A stretch of DNA of 64,000 bases. Origin: BP-133 sp040756995 (GTDB lineage Bacteria > Actinomycetota > Acidimicrobiia > IMCC26256 > BP-133). A model generated the notes under the pieces. It made no database searches. It was not told the DNA's origin and saw nothing but the letters and a program-made list of their open reading frames with translations. Shown here piece by piece: positions 1 to 8,024 of this stretch (within the stretch, counting starts at the first letter, position 1; each line of letters starts with the position of its first letter). A program made the position numbers and the translations under genes. The stretch lies in assembly GCA_040756995.1 (NCBI GenBank), contig JBFLYK010000001.1:434001-498000 (forward strand), in the 5' to 3' direction.

Positions 1-707
1 GCGGCGAGTAGTTCCGGTGACAGCCGGGCGGCGATCACGTCGGCGGCGTCTTCACCCACCCGGCCCAGCGCCCTCCACGCCCGGGCGATCTCGCCCCGCT
101 CTCCCGGCCACCACCCCCAGACACGCTCGTCGTCCCACCCCAGCACCTCCCGGGCGGCGTCGACGAGTGCCGGTTCGAGCATCCCGCCTCGGCCACCCCC
201 TTCCGGTGCCCGCATGGCGATGAGGGACATCACCATCCCCACGCCGACCGAGGGCCACGGTGAGCGCAGCAGCCAAATCCGGCCCGGCGGCGGGGGAGGC
301 AAACCGACCCCGGACAGCAGCTCAACCACAAAGCTGCGAATGTCGTCAGCCACCTCTGTCGTCCAAGGCGTGATCACCGTCGTCTTCCCCTGGCGCCCAG
401 ACGATCGCGAGAAGCGGGGAAGCCGGTCGACCACCCAGCACCGCAATGGCGGCGGCCATACCGCCGGCAGGAACGACCACATCGGCGACGGCTCCGCCAC
501 CCGCCACCCGGCCGCGACCAGTCCGGCGACCTCAGGGAGATCCTCCGGTTGGGGGTGGACGAACCGCTCACCCGGCGGGAGCTCCACCGGCTGTCGAAGA
601 GCGGCGAGCTCAGCCATGCTGGGCGGCAGGGCAGGCACGTCGAGCACCGCGGGGGCGTCCTGCTCGCCCCACGGATCGTCCGGCGAAACCCCTAGCTGCG
701 GTGCCAC
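1..707 (-). CDS. Partial hypothetical protein, runs off the left edge
   Basis: An open minus-strand frame starts after a stop at 717-719 and stays open to the left end of the window, so the C-terminus is missing. About 235 residues are visible from a GTG at 705-707; an ATG at 615-617 is the alternative start and neither has a clear ribosome-binding site. The protein is acidic and tryptophan-rich, with a proline run near residue 135 and the segment VWGWWPGERGEIARAW near the edge. Composition and codon use look like real coding sequence (third-position GC, amphipathic helices). I do not recognise the family. It lies on the far side of a tRNA-derived junction at 1383, so it may belong to an integrated element. 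Confidence 0.5.
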   Translation of the reverse strand, partial: MAPQLGVSPDDPWGEQDAPAVLDVPALPPSMAELAALRQPVELPPGERFVHPQPEDLPEVAGLVAAGWRVAEPSPMWSFLPAVWPPPLRCWVVDRLPRFSRSSGRQGKTTVITPWTTEVADDIRSFVVELLSGVGLPPPPPGRIWLLRSPWPSVGVGMVMSLIAMRAPEGGGRGGMLEPALVDAAREVLGWDDERVWGWWPGERGEIARAWRALGRVGEDAADVIAARLSPELLA

Positions 708-1382
708 ACACCGACGCTAGCCGCCGGCGGGCACGACCATCCCGGGCTCTCCTGGGACCCAAATGCGACCCCGGCGACTTGCTCGGCTGGCGGGATCGCC
801 CCGGGTTCGTACTTGCCGCCATCGGACGGGTCATCGACCCCCATCGGCCGCGCAGGTCCGCGGTCGATTCAGCGATAGCGAGCGAGCCCATAACCCCGCT
901 GCTTCCCAAAGCGGTTCGGCGAGCCATGAGGAAATCACTGCGGCGACCTTCGGGAAAGGATGGACGCTTCGCGTGCCTTTGATCGCATCAACGGACCGTC
1001 GTTCACTCCAAGTCGGACGCGCGAAGAAGCCCCGCGACCCCGGCGCCGACGAAACGACGCTGCGTGGCAGGCCAGATTGCCCGGCGGGCCCCGAATCAGA
1101 GGTGGCCGCATGGAGGGACGCTCCGGAAGCGGCACCGGACCCCCGACGGCTCCGAGACGCCGGTGAGCATCTGACGAAAAGTCAGAAGGTCACCGCCGAC
1201 CTGGGCGTCCACGATGAAGTCATCGAGGTGCTTCGAGGGCCCCGTCGGAGGGCGCCGTTTGTCACCCGCTTGTCACCGAACACCAAAAGACGGCGTGGGA
1301 TCCAGTACGACGCAGAACGATGAAGGCGCTGGTCAGGAGGTACGTGGTGACACTGCGTGCGACGTAATACGACGGAGCACGG
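708..1382. other. Gene-poor stretch left of the tRNA fragment
   Basis: I see no convincing gene here. Reading frames exist on both strands because of the high GC, but their translations are rich in R, P and S, lack domain-like patterns and have no ribosome-binding sites. The segment ends exactly at the tRNA-Arg 3' fragment, which fits the degraded end of an integrated element. No integrase is visible. Confidence 0.4.
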
Positions 1383-1429
1383 TGACTACGGATCAGAAGG
1401 TTGGGGGTTCGAGTCCCTCCGAGCGCGCT
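1383..1429 (+). other. tRNA-Arg(ACG) 3' fragment, attachment-site-like scar
   Basis: From 1383 the sequence matches, from memory, the 3' part of actinobacterial tRNA-Arg(ACG). It has the 3-bp remnant of the anticodon stem, the loop CTACGGA, the rest of the stem, the variable loop, a full T-arm with GGTTCGAGTCC, and the 3' acceptor strand CGAGCGC. The 5' half (acceptor, D-arm) is missing: upstream sequence loses tRNA identity within the 5' side of the anticodon stem. No CCA is encoded. A rho-independent terminator follows, as downstream of a normal tRNA gene. This is the layout left when an element recombines into a tRNA 3' end; the element would lie to the left. It cannot form a tRNA on its own. 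Confidence 0.75.
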
Positions 1430-1450
1430 AGATACTTCAGGCGTAACACC

Positions 1451-1490
1451 GGCCGGAAGCCCTTTCGACGCAAGGGTTTCCGGCCTTTTC
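1451..1490 (+). terminator. Rho-independent terminator after tRNA-Arg remnant
   Basis: A 14-bp stem (1451-1464 with 1472-1485, one G-T wobble) with a 7-nt loop is followed directly by TTTT. It sits 21 nt after the tRNA-Arg acceptor strand and is probably the original terminator of that tRNA gene. Confidence 0.85.
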
Positions 1491-2046
1491 AGCACTCCGG
1501 AGACGACGGTTTCTGTACTGAGGCGATTGTCCCCAAGTGCCTTACTGAAGGCCCGGGTGACAGTCACGTGACAGCCACCACCCTCGTTCCGAGGCTGATC
1601 GACCAGGCGCGACCGCCGGCGCTACCGCCTTGTCTCGTATCTGGTCAGCACGACGCCGCCGGGGAAGGTCCGCGTCTCGACCAGGTTCAAGTATGCCGTA
1701 GATCAGTTTCCGCATGGCGCCAGCCTTCCATGCGTCGGCTTCGCGTGGCATGGTCCAGCCGCCCGGAGGACGGCGACGTCCTGCTATCCGGATTCGTATG
1801 GTTGGATCAGGCGTAGCGAGGCGAGCGGGCTCGGCGGCAGGCTATGAGTTCTCGACTCGCCCGCCCGTCCAATCTCGTACCGCCGTGGTAGCGAAGGCAG
1901 GAGCGGCTACCGAATTCTACGGACGGGTCCTCGGCGGCTTCGACTCCGGGAGTCCCATACTTCTGCGGCCCGCCGCTCCACGACCTCCGCCCGACATTGT
2001 GGCCGAGGACGTGGACACCATGACGGCCACCGAGGCCATGCTGTGG
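1491..2046. other. Intergenic stretch with gene remnants only
   Basis: Between the terminator and the acyl-CoA synthetase stop codon I find no intact gene. The only recognisable item is a decayed dihydrofolate-reductase-like fragment on the minus strand at 1622-1715. The remaining frames look random. Confidence 0.4.
1622..1715 (-). pseudogene. Remnant of a DHFR/RibD-C-like gene
   Basis: On the minus strand, 1693 down to a TAG at 1622-1624 reads YLNLVETRTFPGGVVLTRYE plus TRR. This resembles the usual C-terminal beta-hairpin of RibD-C/dihydrofolate-reductase-like proteins (LV-x-SRTF-x-G-VVLLRYEP). Just upstream, in another frame, 1715 reads MRKLIYGI, like the typical N-terminus of the same family. 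The catalytic middle is missing and the two parts are out of frame, so this looks like an internally deleted pseudogene. The match rests on about 28 residues and could be partly chance. Confidence 0.35.
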
Positions 2047-3603
2047 TCAGCCCACCAGGCGGCCGGCTTCGCTCCAGTGCCGTTGGCGGAGCTCCCGCTT
2101 GAGGACCTTCCCGGCCGCTGACAATGGCAGCGCATCGACGAACTCCACCGACCGGGGCGCCTTGTATCCGGCGATGCGCTGCTTGCAGTGCTCCCGCAGC
2201 GCGTCCGGAGTCACAGCTGCACCAGGGGCAAGGACCACCACTGCGTGGACCCGCTCGCCCCAGTCCGGGTCCGGTACGCCGATGACCGCCGCCATGGCCA
2301 CAGCCGGATGACTGGCCAGCGCGTTCTCCACCTCGGCGGAGTACACGTTCTCGCCGCCCGAGACGATCATGTCCTTGATCCGGTCAACGATGAAGACGTA
2401 GCCGGCGTTGTCCATGTAGGCGCCGTCGCCGGTGTGCATCCACCCGTTGCGGAGGGCTGTGGCGGTGGCTTCCGGTTGGCGCCAGTAGCCGAGCATCACG
2501 TGCCCGCCGCGGATGGCCACCTCTCCGACGGTGCCCCGGGGCAGTTCCCGGTCCTCCGGGTCGTCGGGGTCGACGATTCGCACCTCGGCGTGGGGTGCGG
2601 CGCGGCCAGCCGCCCGCAGCAGTTCCGGGCGGGCATGGTCGGCCGGGTCGAGCAGGGTGGCAATGGCCGACACCTCCGTCATGCCGTAACCCTGGGTCAG
2701 CCCTGCACCACGGAACCGCTTCATGACCCGCTGAACCAACGCCTCGGAGATCGGCGATGCCCCGTAGGCGACCCGCCGGACGCTTCCCAGCTCCGCGGAA
2801 GCCGCCGCCGGATGATCGACGAGGGCTTGGAGCATGGTGGGGACGAGGAGCAGGTCGGTGATCTGGTGGCGGGCGATCGCCTCGAGCGCCGCACCGGGGT
2901 CGAAGCCGGGCAGGATGACGTGCGTCCCGCCGAGGGTTGACGACATCATCCAAAGGGCGAGGTCGGCCAGGTGGAACATGGGGGCCACGTGAAGGAGGCG
3001 GCCTCGGGGGGTGACGAGCGCCCCGGAGGCCAGCGCGCCGTACGTTTGGGTGAGCAGGTTGGCGTGGCTCAGCATGACGCCCTTCGCCTGGCCGGTTGTT
3101 CCGCCGGTGTAGAAGAGGGCGGCCAGCGCGTCGCCGCCCCGGCGGGCGTCGGGGACCGGCTCCGTCTCGGTGATGAGCGTCTCCATATCGGCCATGCCGA
3201 CCGGCGCGGGGCCGTCATCCGCCCACACCAGCGTGACCAGCGAAGGGCAGTGCTCCTCCAGGGCGCGGCCCCGGTCGGCGAAGGTCGCGTCGACGAAGAG
3301 CACCTTGGTCTCGCAGTCGTCGACGGCGTAGGCCATCTCCGCCTCGCTCCAGCGGGTATTGACCGGGTTCAACACGGCGTCGGCCCAGGGGGTGGCGTAG
3401 AGGTAGTCGGTGTACCGGTCGGAGTTGAGGGCCAGCATCGCCACCCGGTCGCCGGGTTCGACGCCGAGCCGGCGCAGGGCCCCCGCCAGCCGGGCCACCC
3501 GGTCGTGCTGCTCGGCAAAGGACCGCACCCGGTCGCCGAAGATGGTGGCGGGGGCGTCGGGGGTCTGCTGGACGGACCGGTGCAGCGCCTGGGTCAGGTA
3601 CAT
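2047..3603 (-). CDS. AMP-dependent acyl-CoA synthetase (fatty-acid/carboxylate CoA ligase)
   Basis: A 518-residue class I adenylate-forming enzyme that would activate a carboxylic acid to its CoA thioester through an acyl-AMP. Motifs in order: the P-loop-like YTGGTTGQAKGVMLSH at about 165-180, GYGMTE for adenine binding, WMHTGDGAYMD, DRIKDMIVSGGENVYSAEVE at the hinge, and PLSAAGKVLKRELR with the C-terminal catalytic lysine near the end. Length is normal for FadD/medium-chain ligases. It is the last gene of the long minus-strand operon, 21 nt after the dehydrogenase gene. Its job is probably to activate the compound imported by the ABC system encoded upstream. The substrate cannot be read from the sequence. 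Confidence 0.93.
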   Translation of the reverse strand: MYLTQALHRSVQQTPDAPATIFGDRVRSFAEQHDRVARLAGALRRLGVEPGDRVAMLALNSDRYTDYLYATPWADAVLNPVNTRWSEAEMAYAVDDCETKVLFVDATFADRGRALEEHCPSLVTLVWADDGPAPVGMADMETLITETEPVPDARRGGDALAALFYTGGTTGQAKGVMLSHANLLTQTYGALASGALVTPRGRLLHVAPMFHLADLALWMMSSTLGGTHVILPGFDPGAALEAIARHQITDLLLVPTMLQALVDHPAAASAELGSVRRVAYGASPISEALVQRVMKRFRGAGLTQGYGMTEVSAIATLLDPADHARPELLRAAGRAAPHAEVRIVDPDDPEDRELPRGTVGEVAIRGGHVMLGYWRQPEATATALRNGWMHTGDGAYMDNAGYVFIVDRIKDMIVSGGENVYSAEVENALASHPAVAMAAVIGVPDPDWGERVHAVVVLAPGAAVTPDALREHCKQRIAGYKAPRSVEFVDALPLSAAGKVLKRELRQRHWSEAGRLVG

Positions 3604-3624
3604 CCTCGCTTGTGCTCCTCGTGG

Positions 3625-4392
3625 TCAGCCGGGCGGCGGGCGCAGCCCGCCGTCAATCCGGATGGTCTCGCCGTTGACGTACCGGTTCTCGATGACCGCC
3701 AGCACCAGGCGGGCGAAGTCGGCCGGATCGCCGGGGCGGGACGGGAACGCGATCTGCTCGTCGAGCCGGGCCCGGTAGCGCTCGGGCATGGTGCCGGCCA
3801 GCGGTGTGTCGAACAGTCCCGGGGCGATGGTCACGATCCGGATCCCCCACCGGGACAGGTCGCGGGCCGCGGGAAGGGTGAGGCCCACCACGCCCGCCTT
3901 CGACGCTGCGTAGGCCGTCGCCCCCGCCTGGCCGTCGTAGGCGGCGATGGAGGCCGTGGCGACGATGACGCCGCGCTGGCCGTCCTCGTCGGGATCGTTC
4001 TGGCTCATGGCCGCCGCCGCCAACCGGACCACATTGAAGGTCCCGGTCAGATTGATCCGCACGATCCGCTCGAACACCTCAAGGTCGTGGACGCGTCCGT
4101 TCCGGTCCAGTAGGGACTCGCCTCCTCCGACCCCGGCGCAGACGACGCAGGCCCGAAGGGGAGCGAGCGCAACCGCGGCCTCGACGGCGGCGGCGACGTC
4201 GGCGGCAGAGGTGACGTCGCCGGCGGAGAAGGTGCAGCCCGGCTGCCGGCCGATGGCCGCCCCTCGGCGCTTGTCACTGTCGGCTACCACGACCTTGGCC
4301 CCGGCCGACGCCAGCGCGGTCGCGGTGGCCGCCCCGAGCCCGGAGGCGCCGCCGGCGACGAACGCGCTCGCTCCTTCCAGCACCGGCCGCAC
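3625..4392 (-). CDS. SDR-family 3-hydroxyacyl-CoA dehydrogenase (HSD10-like)
   Basis: A 255-residue classical short-chain dehydrogenase from a GTG at 4390-4392. The glycine-rich NAD(P) motif AGGASGLG is at 13-20, and Ser148, Tyr161 and Lys165 (YAASK) form the catalytic set. The stretch TASIAAYDGQAGATAYAASK, followed by TIAPGLFDTPL and FPSRPGDPADFA, closely resembles type-II 3-hydroxyacyl-CoA dehydrogenase (HSD17B10), so oxidation of a 3-hydroxyacyl-CoA is the likely reaction. A longer in-frame N-terminal extension exists but overlaps the upstream SMP-30 gene and lacks fold character. The start lies one base after the stop of that gene, which implies coupled translation. Confidence 0.88.
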   Translation of the reverse strand: MRPVLEGASAFVAGGASGLGAATATALASAGAKVVVADSDKRRGAAIGRQPGCTFSAGDVTSAADVAAAVEAAVALAPLRACVVCAGVGGGESLLDRNGRVHDLEVFERIVRINLTGTFNVVRLAAAAMSQNDPDEDGQRGVIVATASIAAYDGQAGATAYAASKAGVVGLTLPAARDLSRWGIRIVTIAPGLFDTPLAGTMPERYRARLDEQIAFPSRPGDPADFARLVLAVIENRYVNGETIRIDGGLRPPPG

Positions 4393-4393
4393 G

Positions 4394-5272
4394 CTAGGGG
4401 CGGCCACCGTGTGGGACGGCGACGGTGGTGCAGACCAGCTCGGCTTCCCGGGCGGCCTTGCGCTCCTCGTCCCGGAACGATGGGGCGGAGCACAGGTACA
4501 GGGATCGGCCGTCGTCACCGCCGAGGGCGCAGGCGAAGACCGGCATCGTGTGCCGCACCTCGTCGACGATCTCCCCGCCGGGCAGGACCCGGATCGCCCG
4601 GCCGGCGAGCGCGTCGGCGATCCAGACGGCGCCCTCGGCGTCCATGGCGATCCCGTCGGGAATGACGCACCCCGAGCCGATGTACTCGACGAGGTCCTTC
4701 GTGTCGGGCGCCCCGAAGTCGGCCCACGCCCGCTGGTTGGTCAGCGCCCCGTCCGGGCCGATATCGAACCCGGCCATCCGCCCGCCGAAGGACTCGGAGA
4801 CGACCAGCGTGCGCCCGTCAGGTGTGATCGCCATCCCGTTCGGGCACTTCAGGTCCTCACCCCAGACGGTCACCGTTCCGTCGGGGTCGACCCGGTAGAG
4901 GGGACTGCCCTCGATCGGGGCCAGGTTCATGACGTCGAAGCCGAACCCACCGACGTACGCCCGGCCCTCGCCGTCCACCACCATGTCGTTGATGGGCCAC
5001 CCGGTCAGCCCGGACAGGTCGGCGTGCACGACGAGCTCACCGGACGGCTCCTGCCGGAGAAGCCGGCGGTCCTTCATCGAGACCACCAGCAATCGCCCGT
5101 CGGGCAGCCACCCGAGACCCGACGGCTGCGCCGGCACTTCGGCCACGACCTCAACCACCCCGTCGGGGGACACGGCGATGACCTCGTAGGCGTAGAGATC
5201 CGAAGCCCACAGCCGCCCGTCGTGCCAGCGCGGGCCCTCGAGGTAGTTCCGCCCCCCGGCGACGACCTTCAT
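4394..5272 (-). CDS. SMP-30/gluconolactonase-family beta-propeller hydrolase
   Basis: A 292-residue protein with the SMP-30/LRE-like six-bladed propeller pattern: EGPRWHDGRLWASDL at the start, then repeats such as LPDGRLLVVS, CPNGMAITPDGRTLVVSES and IPDGIAMDAEGAVWIADA. In this family Glu, Asn and Asp side chains bind a divalent metal and hydrolyse lactones; candidate ligands are Glu12, the Asn in CPNGMA and the Asp in IPDGIA. The ATG at 5270-5272 overlaps the cupin stop by four bases (ATGA); a longer frame upstream runs through the cupin gene and is spurious. Within this operon it may open a lactone formed during degradation, which is inference. Confidence 0.88.
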   Translation of the reverse strand: MKVVAGGRNYLEGPRWHDGRLWASDLYAYEVIAVSPDGVVEVVAEVPAQPSGLGWLPDGRLLVVSMKDRRLLRQEPSGELVVHADLSGLTGWPINDMVVDGEGRAYVGGFGFDVMNLAPIEGSPLYRVDPDGTVTVWGEDLKCPNGMAITPDGRTLVVSESFGGRMAGFDIGPDGALTNQRAWADFGAPDTKDLVEYIGSGCVIPDGIAMDAEGAVWIADALAGRAIRVLPGGEIVDEVRHTMPVFACALGGDDGRSLYLCSAPSFRDEERKAAREAELVCTTVAVPHGGRP

Positions 5273-5811
5273 GACGCCATCGCCCCGAACAGCGTGAAGG
5301 CCACGACGAGGGGCTCCGGCCCGTCGTTGAACCAGGCGTGGGCGGTGCCGTTCTGGATGAGGCAGTCCCCGGCGGACAGCCGGACCTCGACTCCATCGTC
5401 GGTCTGCATCCGGCCCTCGCCGGCCACGACCACGATGAAGTCCGTCGTGGCGGTGGTATGCATCCCGGGGCGGCTGGGATCGAAGGAAGAAGCCAGGCCG
5501 GGCATCTTCTCCTCCATCTCGGCCATGGCCGCCTGGAGGTCGACGCCCGCCGGCGGTTCGTAGCTCATCCCTGGGGGCACGGTCAGGAACCCGCACCGGA
5601 TCCCGCCCGGCCCCGGAAAGAAGGGGGTGCCCACCGGCGATGGCGGGACGTCGGTGACCGGCAGGGCCGGCGGGCCGTCGAGTTCCCAGGCCCGGTGGAT
5701 GGCCGTCCCGGGCGGGAAGAGAGACAGTGTCACGGGCTCGACCGCCTCGTCGGCCAGCACGACCGACCGACCCTCCGGGTCGTGGCCCATCACCACGCGT
5801 CGGATCTTCAT
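5269..5811 (-). CDS. Cupin-domain protein
   Basis: A 180-residue single-domain cupin. The beta-barrel part begins near residue 110 with PGMHTTATTDFIVVVAGEGRM, then VRLSAGDCLIQNGTAHAWFN. The first metal-binding motif is degenerate (H-T-x6-V in place of H-x-H), and the second carries one clear histidine (GTAHAW). The N-terminal half holds a proline-rich strand region (SLFPPGTAIHRAWELDGPPALP) seen in small cupins next to catabolic genes. It could be a sensor, isomerase or dioxygenase-like enzyme; the sequence does not decide. It is translationally coupled to the downstream SMP-30 gene. Confidence 0.85.
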   Translation of the reverse strand: MKIRRVVMGHDPEGRSVVLADEAVEPVTLSLFPPGTAIHRAWELDGPPALPVTDVPPSPVGTPFFPGPGGIRCGFLTVPPGMSYEPPAGVDLQAAMAEMEEKMPGLASSFDPSRPGMHTTATTDFIVVVAGEGRMQTDDGVEVRLSAGDCLIQNGTAHAWFNDGPEPLVVAFTLFGAMAS

Positions 5812-5848
5812 CGTCCGTTCCTTTCGTTGTCGTCGGGCGGGTCTGCGT

Positions 5849-6820
5849 TTAGCCGCGCATCATCTCGGCGAATGCCTCGAGCTCCCGGGGAATGTCGGGG
5901 CCGGCCGGCTGGTAGGCGATCTCGGTGACCCCGCTCTCCGCAAGGGCCGTCAGCTTCTCCCGCCAGGCGTCCGGGGTGAGGGCGAGGCCGAAGGCGGCGA
6001 GGAGCTCACCAGTGACGAATGGCCGGTCCCGCTCGTTCAGGCCGCACAGGTGGCCTTCGTGCAGCGCCAGGTGGCGGACCTCGGCCGGGATCTGCTGGTA
6101 GACGGCGGCCCACTCCTTCCCGTTGGGGAGCAGGTCGAGCTGGTCGAACTCGACGGCGAAGTGGAGCATCACCGCCGCGCCGTGGCCCGCGGCGGCCAGG
6201 ACCCGCTCGGAACCCGGGTCCTCACCGTCTTCGAGCACGGTGCCGACCTGCAGCATGACGGACCAGTCGAATCCCGGTGTCGGCTGGAAGGCCGACAACA
6301 CGCCGTCGGCCAGCTCCTTGGCCACCGCGATGCCCTTGGGTCCCTGGGCGGCGACCACGAAGGGGACCTCGATGGGGCGGGGTGGGAGGAAACCCGGGAA
6401 GTGCAGCATTTGGATGACGGCGCCCTCCCAGGTGGCCTGCTCGCCCCGCAGGAGGGCCTTCACCACCCGGATGTACTCGGCCACCTGCACCCATCGGATC
6501 GGCCGCTGCCCGAGGGAGAGGCGGCCGGTGAACCCCGAGCCGACGCCGATCATGACCCGTTCCGGCCCGGCCGCCGCCACCAGCGTGGCGATGGCCGAGG
6601 CCGTCGTCATTGGATGGCGCAAGGCGGGGACGAGCACGCCGGGGCCGAGCGCGATGCGGTCGGTCCGGTCGGCGGCCCGGCACAGCTGGGTCCAGACGTC
6701 GGCGCACAGCGCCGACGAGTCGTAGAACCACGCCCGCCGGTAGCCGAGTTGCTCGGCGATGCGGGCGTGCTCGGGGCTGTCCAGCGAGGTATGCAGGCAA
6801 CACGACAGTTCGGGGGCCAT
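5849..6820 (-). CDS. LLM-class F420-type oxidoreductase
   Basis: A 323-residue luciferase-like (TIM-barrel) flavin/F420 oxidoreductase. Markers are the N-terminal CLHTSLDSPEHARIAEQLGYRRAWFYDS, ALGPGVLVPALRHPMTTASAIATL in the second barrel segment, and RVMIGVGSGFTG, typical of the F420-dependent methylene-H4MPT-reductase-like group. In actinomycetes such proteins usually reduce or oxidise alkanal-like, ketone or polycyclic substrates with F420, but FMN use cannot be excluded. It lies between the TetR regulator (16-nt gap) and the cupin (37-nt gap) in the same operon, so it probably acts on the same pathway. Confidence 0.88.
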   Translation of the reverse strand: MAPELSCCLHTSLDSPEHARIAEQLGYRRAWFYDSSALCADVWTQLCRAADRTDRIALGPGVLVPALRHPMTTASAIATLVAAAGPERVMIGVGSGFTGRLSLGQRPIRWVQVAEYIRVVKALLRGEQATWEGAVIQMLHFPGFLPPRPIEVPFVVAAQGPKGIAVAKELADGVLSAFQPTPGFDWSVMLQVGTVLEDGEDPGSERVLAAAGHGAAVMLHFAVEFDQLDLLPNGKEWAAVYQQIPAEVRHLALHEGHLCGLNERDRPFVTGELLAAFGLALTPDAWREKLTALAESGVTEIAYQPAGPDIPRELEAFAEMMRG

Positions 6821-6836
6821 CGGATCTCTCCTCGGG

Positions 6837-8018
6837 TTAGGTGCCGACCGTCAGGACGGCGTCGGCCAGCAGGACCAGCTGCTCGGGGTCGAGCTGGGGT
6901 CGCAGGTGCGGGATCCGCACCAGGTCATCGACCACGGCCCGGGCGGCGCCGGACAGGACCCGGCCGGTGCTGTCGCCCCCCGCGTAGGCGGCCAGCTCGT
7001 CTTGCCACTCGTCGTCCCGGCGCAGCACGGCCCGGCGGGTGTCGTCGGCAAGGTGAAGGCTCTCGGTGAGCGTGACACTGACGAGATCCGGATGTTCGAG
7101 GGCCAGCGTCGCGTACCGCCGGATCAGGTGGCGGCGGACGTCGGCCGCGCCGGTGCTCTCGGCCAGTGCCCGGAACGTCTCCAGCGTTCGCCACTCGGTG
7201 AACCGCGTGACCAGCGCCTCCAGGATCTCGGCCTTCGTCTCGAAGTGGCGGTAGACGGCGGAGCCGGCCATCCCCGCCTCGGCCGCCACCTCGTCGATGC
7301 CGGTGGCCAGGAAGCCTTTCTGGCGGAAGAGGACGGCGGCCGCACTCAGCAGGTGCTCGCGGCGGGTCACCGGAGCCAGCCCCGACCTGGGCGGGTCGTT
7401 GCCGCCGGGGTGATCAGGGCCGGCCGGCACCGGTGCGGCGGCCACGGCCAGCGCCGCCGCCGACAGGGTGTCGTCGAACTCCGGCCGGGGCAGCGTGGCC
7501 CGGTAGCGGTCGGCGCTGCCCACCACGGCGATGATGGCCCAGGCCAGCAGCTCCAACCTCTTCGGTTCGAGATCCTTCCGGACACCAGACAGCAGTTCGG
7601 CCACCCGGTCGGTGAACCACCGGAGCCGCCCGCGGACAACCCGGTAGGCGTCGGGTTCGAGGTGGCGGGCCTCGCGTTGCCACAGCAGCGCCGGCTGCGG
7701 GAAGTCGATGCCGACCGCCACCAGGTCGGTCAGCGCCCGCTCGAGGCGCGCTGCGGCGCTGCGGCCGGCCGGGTCGACCAGCGCCTCCCGCCACAGATCC
7801 TGCCCGGCGGTGAACACCCGCTCCAGGAGCGCCTGCTTGTTGCGGTCGTGTCGGTACAGCGCTCCGGCGGTGATCCCGGTGGCGGCGGCGATGTCCTCCA
7901 TGCGAACGCCGTGGTAGCCGCGCTCGATGAACAGCGTGGTCGCCTCGGCCACGATCTGGTCCCGCCGGTCCTTCGGGCGCGACCGGGACGGGGAGGATGG
8001 TCGGGTCATGGCCGACAT
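6837..8018 (-). CDS. Tandem TetR-family regulator (two TetR domains in one chain)
   Basis: A 393-residue protein, about twice the usual TetR length, carrying two complete TetR units. The first helix-turn-helix is near 18-64 (RRDQIVAEATTLFIERGYHG, then IAAATGITAGALYRH). The second starts near 219 (RREHLLSAAAVLFRQKGFLA, then VAAEAGMAGSAVYRHF). Each is followed by its own helical ligand-binding domain. One chain could therefore behave like a built-in TetR dimer with two non-identical recognition helices. It is encoded inside the catabolic operon, 6 nt after the exported protein, and is the obvious candidate to bind the palindromes at 14367-14385 and 14451-14469. A second start ATG lies three codons downstream. 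Confidence 0.9.
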   Translation of the reverse strand: MSAMTRPSSPSRSRPKDRRDQIVAEATTLFIERGYHGVRMEDIAAATGITAGALYRHDRNKQALLERVFTAGQDLWREALVDPAGRSAAARLERALTDLVAVGIDFPQPALLWQREARHLEPDAYRVVRGRLRWFTDRVAELLSGVRKDLEPKRLELLAWAIIAVVGSADRYRATLPRPEFDDTLSAAALAVAAAPVPAGPDHPGGNDPPRSGLAPVTRREHLLSAAAVLFRQKGFLATGIDEVAAEAGMAGSAVYRHFETKAEILEALVTRFTEWRTLETFRALAESTGAADVRRHLIRRYATLALEHPDLVSVTLTESLHLADDTRRAVLRRDDEWQDELAAYAGGDSTGRVLSGAARAVVDDLVRIPHLRPQLDPEQLVLLADAVLTVGT

Positions 8019-8024
8019 GGTCCC

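Noticed and set aside
763..1323. Long plus-strand reading frame before the tRNA fragment
   Set aside because: Arg/Pro/Ser-rich, no ribosome-binding site, no motif, and overlapping other open frames; typical GC-rich noise.
1320..1430. Intact tRNA-Arg gene, possibly interrupted by an intron
   Set aside because: Only the 3' half is present; no 5' half with acceptor and D-arm is found in the upstream 1.3 kb and no group I intron core is visible.
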